Positions 61,439-64,000 of a DNA stretch of 64,000 nucleotides are shown piece after piece. The stretch's first letter is position 1. Each line of letters begins with the position of its first letter. A model generated the notes under the pieces. It was not told the origin of the DNA. It ran no database searches and was given only the letters and a program-made list of their open reading frames with translations. Location of the stretch: NCBI GenBank assembly GCA_948470335.1, contig CAOKOL010000014.1, positions 1-64,000 on the forward strand, in the 5' to 3' direction. The translations under genes and the position numbers were made by a program. Origin of the DNA: an uncultured Lachnospiraceae bacterium. Lineage in GTDB: Bacteria > Bacillota > Clostridia > Lachnospirales > Lachnospiraceae.

Positions 61439-62860
61439 ATGTTGACTAATTATAATATCAGGAAAATTCATGAATACAGCATGAAGATTATTGAAAAGAC
61501 CGGCATGAAATTCCATCATCGGGATGCCGTGGAAGTTTTAAAGAGCCATGGAATCCGCATGGAAGGGAATGTGGCTCATTTTACCGAGGAACAACTGATG
61601 TATTGGGTGCGTAAGGCTCCTCATAGCTTTACTCTGTACGGAAGAAACCCGGAGCATACGATGGTGATCGGCGGGGACGTGGTTAACTGCGCGCCGGCTT
61701 ACGGTTCCCCGCTGATCGTAAAACAGGACGGCACCCGCTATTCCGCGAAGATGGAGGATTATATTAAATTCACAAAGCTGTACCATAATAATGATAATTT
61801 TCATGTGAATGGCGGTGTGATCTGTCAGCCCGACGATGTTCCTGTGGAAAGCGCTTCGCTGCTGATGTTTTATGCGGCATACACCCATTCGGATAAATGT
61901 ATGATGACGGGAGCGGGTGACAGGAATCAGATGGAAGCGCTGTTCGAGATGGCAAAAGCTGCTTTTGGGTCAAAGGAAGAACTGATCGCGCATCCGAGAC
62001 TGCTGACCATTGTTAATACGAATACACAGATGCAGCTGGATATTAATATGACGGAGACACTGATGACTTTTGCGGAGTACGGCCAGCCTTTTGTAGTGGC
62101 TTCGGCAGCCATGGCAGGATCCACGGCGCCGGTGACGCTGGCGGCGACCATTGCTCTGACCAATGCGGAGGTGCTCTGCGCGATTGCGCTTGCTCAGATG
62201 GTACGGCCGGGGACGCCTGTTTTGTATGCTTCTCAGTCTACCACATCGGATATGCGCAACGGCGCCATAGCCATCGGCTCGCCGGAAGGAGCGCTGTGTT
62301 ATAAATACTGTGCCCGTCTGGCAAAATTCTATGGGCTTCCCTGCCGCGGAGGCGGAGCGTTAAGCGATGCCAAAATCATGAATACCCAGGCCGGATATGA
62401 ATCTATGATTACTTATATGGCCTGCTGTCAGAATAAAATCAATTTCATTATTCATTCAGCCGGTATTTTGGACGGATATACCTGCATGTCCTATGAGAAA
62501 TTGATTGCTGATTTCCAGATCATTGATTATGTGAATCGTTATCTGAGAGATATAGAGGTGAATGATGAGACGATTCCGGTGGATCTGATCGACGAGATCG
62601 GGCATTCCGGCCAGTATCTGACAGAAGAACACACGTTTGAATTTTGCAGAAAAGAACCGCTGACCCCTTTCCTGAGCGTTCGCGGCAATGTGGAGCATCC
62701 GGAAGACCAATTTGAAAGAAACGTGGAAAATATGCTCAAAAAGTCCTGGGAGACTTATCAGAAACCGGAGACAGACGCAGAAGTTTTAAAGAAAATGAGA
62801 GAAGTTCTGATGAGCAGGGGAATAAAAAAAGAATTGCTTGACAGTATAGAACAGGCGTAA
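61439..62860 (+). CDS. MttB-family (non-pyrrolysine) quaternary amine methyltransferase
   Basis: 473 residues. MttB superfamily features include the start NIRKIHEYSMKIIEKTG, YGRNPEHTMVIGG, YGSPLIVKQDG, MTGAGDRNQMEAL, ASAAMAGSTAPVTLAATIAL, and LPCRGGGALSDAKIMNTQAG. The frame is open without an in-frame TAG, so it is a member lacking pyrrolysine, like MtgB (glycine betaine), MtpB (proline betaine) or MtcB (carnitine). These pass a methyl group to a corrinoid protein and on to folate. No corrinoid protein or MtqA-type partner is in the window. Pairing with a BCCT transporter supports a betaine-like substrate. Confidence 0.88.
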   Translation: MLTNYNIRKIHEYSMKIIEKTGMKFHHRDAVEVLKSHGIRMEGNVAHFTEEQLMYWVRKAPHSFTLYGRNPEHTMVIGGDVVNCAPAYGSPLIVKQDGTRYSAKMEDYIKFTKLYHNNDNFHVNGGVICQPDDVPVESASLLMFYAAYTHSDKCMMTGAGDRNQMEALFEMAKAAFGSKEELIAHPRLLTIVNTNTQMQLDINMTETLMTFAEYGQPFVVASAAMAGSTAPVTLAATIALTNAEVLCAIALAQMVRPGTPVLYASQSTTSDMRNGAIAIGSPEGALCYKYCARLAKFYGLPCRGGGALSDAKIMNTQAGYESMITYMACCQNKINFIIHSAGILDGYTCMSYEKLIADFQIIDYVNRYLRDIEVNDETIPVDLIDEIGHSGQYLTEEHTFEFCRKEPLTPFLSVRGNVEHPEDQFERNVENMLKKSWETYQKPETDAEVLKKMREVLMSRGIKKELLDSIEQA

Positions 62861-62930
62861 AGAGACAACAGTATAACAGCATTTTTTGATCGGGAAGGAC
62901 AAAGGCTTTGCTTTCGCCCGGTCGTATCAG

Positions 62931-62960
62931 AAAGGGTTTCTGCTATGCGGACACCCTTTT
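62931..62960 (+). terminator. Terminator after the methyltransferase gene
   Basis: AAAGGGT (62931-62937) pairs with ACCCTTT (62953-62959), followed by TTTGACG, 70 bp after the stop codon. The stem is short. Confidence 0.55.
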
Positions 62961-62988
62961 TGACGTGTGCTTCCCTCTTAAAATATGA

Positions 62989-63016
62989 TTGATTTCTTTT
63001 CTGAAAATAGTATAAT
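62989..63016 (+). promoter_or_regulatory. Promoter of the TetR-type gene
   Basis: TTGATT (62989-62994), a 16-nt spacer and TATAAT (63011-63016). The in-frame ATG at 63019 falls before or at the expected transcription start and so cannot be the normal start codon. Confidence 0.65.
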
Positions 63017-63084
63017 AGATGTCGGCTGAGTGCATTTTGACAGAATTTCGGTCAAATAAAATAAAAGCGGGAAAGCAGATTGGT

Positions 63085-63720
63085 ATGAACAAAAAACAAC
63101 AGTTTTTAAATGTGACATATGAAATCCTGAATGAAGAAGGCGTGGCGGGTGTCAGCATCAGACGCCTGGCGAAGGAGGTTGGCTGTACCAGTACTGTGAT
63201 ATATCGGTATTTTGATAATGTGGAGCATTTGATTATCATGGCCTCAGTCAGATATCTGGAAAGGTATATTGCGGACTTTAAAAGATATACGAAAGAAATC
63301 AGGAACCCTCTTGAACTGAACCTGACGCTGTGGGAGCGGTTCGTTACGTATGCCCTTGAAAAAGTAGATGTTTTTGAAATGCTTTTTTTCGGAAAGTACA
63401 AGGAAAGCCTTGTTGATATTATATATGAGTATTATGAGCTGTTTTCGGAAAAATTCGAGAATATGGACGGCTTATTGGTCAGCGTCGTTTTTAACGGAAA
63501 TATTCGTGAGCGGGATTACATCATGTATCGAAGAGCCGCAAGTATGGGATATATAGAACTGGACGCGGCGGAAAAACTGTCTTATATGGATGCGTACATG
63601 TTTCACGGACTGCTGATGGAATACAAGTTTTGTAAATTAGAAAAAGAGGAAATAGAGATGAACGCGAAAAAGTTTACGGATATTATCAGAAGCGTCGTGG
63701 AAAAATTCCGGATTCGGTAA
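63085..63720 (+). CDS. TetR-family transcriptional regulator
   Basis: 211 residues from ATG 63085 (GGGAAAG upstream). The N-terminal helix-turn-helix reads QQFLNVTYEILNEEGVAGVS, then IRRLAKEVGCTSTVIYRYFD, the classic TetR pattern. The C-terminal ligand domain is not recognised. It lies just downstream of the BCCT-MttB operon in the same direction but with its own promoter. The palindromes near 59627 and 59759 are candidate operators for it. None is seen at its own promoter, so autoregulation is not evident. Confidence 0.9.
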   Translation: MNKKQQFLNVTYEILNEEGVAGVSIRRLAKEVGCTSTVIYRYFDNVEHLIIMASVRYLERYIADFKRYTKEIRNPLELNLTLWERFVTYALEKVDVFEMLFFGKYKESLVDIIYEYYELFSEKFENMDGLLVSVVFNGNIRERDYIMYRRAASMGYIELDAAEKLSYMDAYMFHGLLMEYKFCKLEKEEIEMNAKKFTDIIRSVVEKFRIR

Positions 63721-63832
63721 GCGGGTTTTTAGGATTCCCTATTTTAATTTCAGAGATTTAGGAGTATAATAGACGAAAATGGGGCGGGGTCCGGCCATGC
63801 CCTGAAACTATGTATCATATGGAGGAATCATT

Positions 63833-64000
63833 ATGTTAGTACCGGTAACAGAAATGCTGCAAAAAGCGAGAGCGGGCAAATATGCGGTTGCCCAGATTAA
63901 TATCAATAACCTGGAGTGGACAAAATCCGTACTGGCCACCGCACAGGAGCTGAACTCTCCCGTGATCCTGGGTGTATCCGAAGGTGCGGGAAAATATATG
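63833..64000 (+). CDS. fba: Class II fructose-bisphosphate aldolase (3' end outside window)
   Basis: The first 56 codons are present: [20 protein letters not shown], then [20 protein letters not shown] and [14 protein letters not shown] at the edge, the standard opening of Fba/GatY-type zinc aldolases. GGAGGA lies 7 nt before ATG 63833, and TATAAT at 63765-63770 marks a likely promoter. Fba-type enzymes cleave fructose-1,6-bisphosphate in glycolysis; tagatose-bisphosphate aldolase cannot be excluded from this fragment. Confidence 0.9.
   Translation, partial: MLVPVTEMLQKARAGKYAVAQININNLEWTKSVLATAQELNSPVILGVSEGAGKYM

Noticed and set aside
61439..62860. Pyrrolysine-containing MttB
   Set aside because: The frame runs to its normal end without an in-frame TAG, so no pyrrolysine is needed.

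Overview
The window looks like a chromosomal segment of a gut-type Lachnospiraceae (Clostridia, Bacillota). The evidence is strong GGAGG-type ribosome binding sites, consensus TTGACA-17-TATAAT promoters, a McsA-McsB-ClpC-RadA block, the metG-tatD-rsmA order, corrinoid-type methyltransferases, a sigma-D-like chemotaxis promoter and a cohesin/dockerin pair. No rRNA, tRNA or IS transposase was seen. Family names come from reading motifs; no database search was possible.

Region by region. 1-1305: 3' part of a group II intron (reverse transcriptase plus domains V/VI). 1320-7331: a catabolic locus with an anion (DASS) permease, a URO-D-type methyltransferase and a GPH-type symporter, divergent from a PucR-type regulator. 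7433-10701: anti-sigma factor, ECF sigma factor, an unknown coiled-coil protein and an amidase. 10851-15684: metG-tatD-rsmA, then a MNT/HEPN toxin-antitoxin-like pair. 15757-23388: C39-type peptidase and cheA-cheW-cheR-cheB on the minus strand, divergent from a chemoreceptor. 23539-25812: ogt and an AAA-ATPase/nuclease-like protein. 25837-36877: a complete type I-B CRISPR-Cas locus. 36994-42174: a Dph6-like ATPase, a two-component system, a DUF1294 protein and adenosine deaminase. 42512-46455: dockerin protein and membrane cohesin protein. 46662-53245: GntR-type regulator, mcsA, mcsB, clpC, a small protein, radA. 53317-58644: AGCS symporter, a proline-rich repeat protein, a DUF3810 pseudogene, plsC, a split chromate-type transporter and feoA. 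58793-64000: sfsA, a betaine-type transporter with an MttB-family methyltransferase, a TetR regulator and the start of a class II aldolase gene.

The most striking observation is upstream of the cas operon. A degenerate mini-array (25837-about 25925) carries a pseudo-spacer whose first 19 nt match the cas6 promoter region at 25992-26010, with mismatches only at positions 6 and 12. Those are the positions flipped out and ignored by type I Cascade. The protospacer has TCA on its 5' side (a reported clostridial I-B PAM) and lies directly before a consensus -35 box, and a terminator-like hairpin separates guide from target. This is the layout expected for a crRNA-like guide with which Cascade represses its own genes. 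The same operon has a probable internal start giving Cas11 from cas8b, and a terminator hairpin between the effector genes and cas3-cas4-cas1-cas2. The 28-spacer array holds two pairs of near-identical spacers that differ in sequence and in length.
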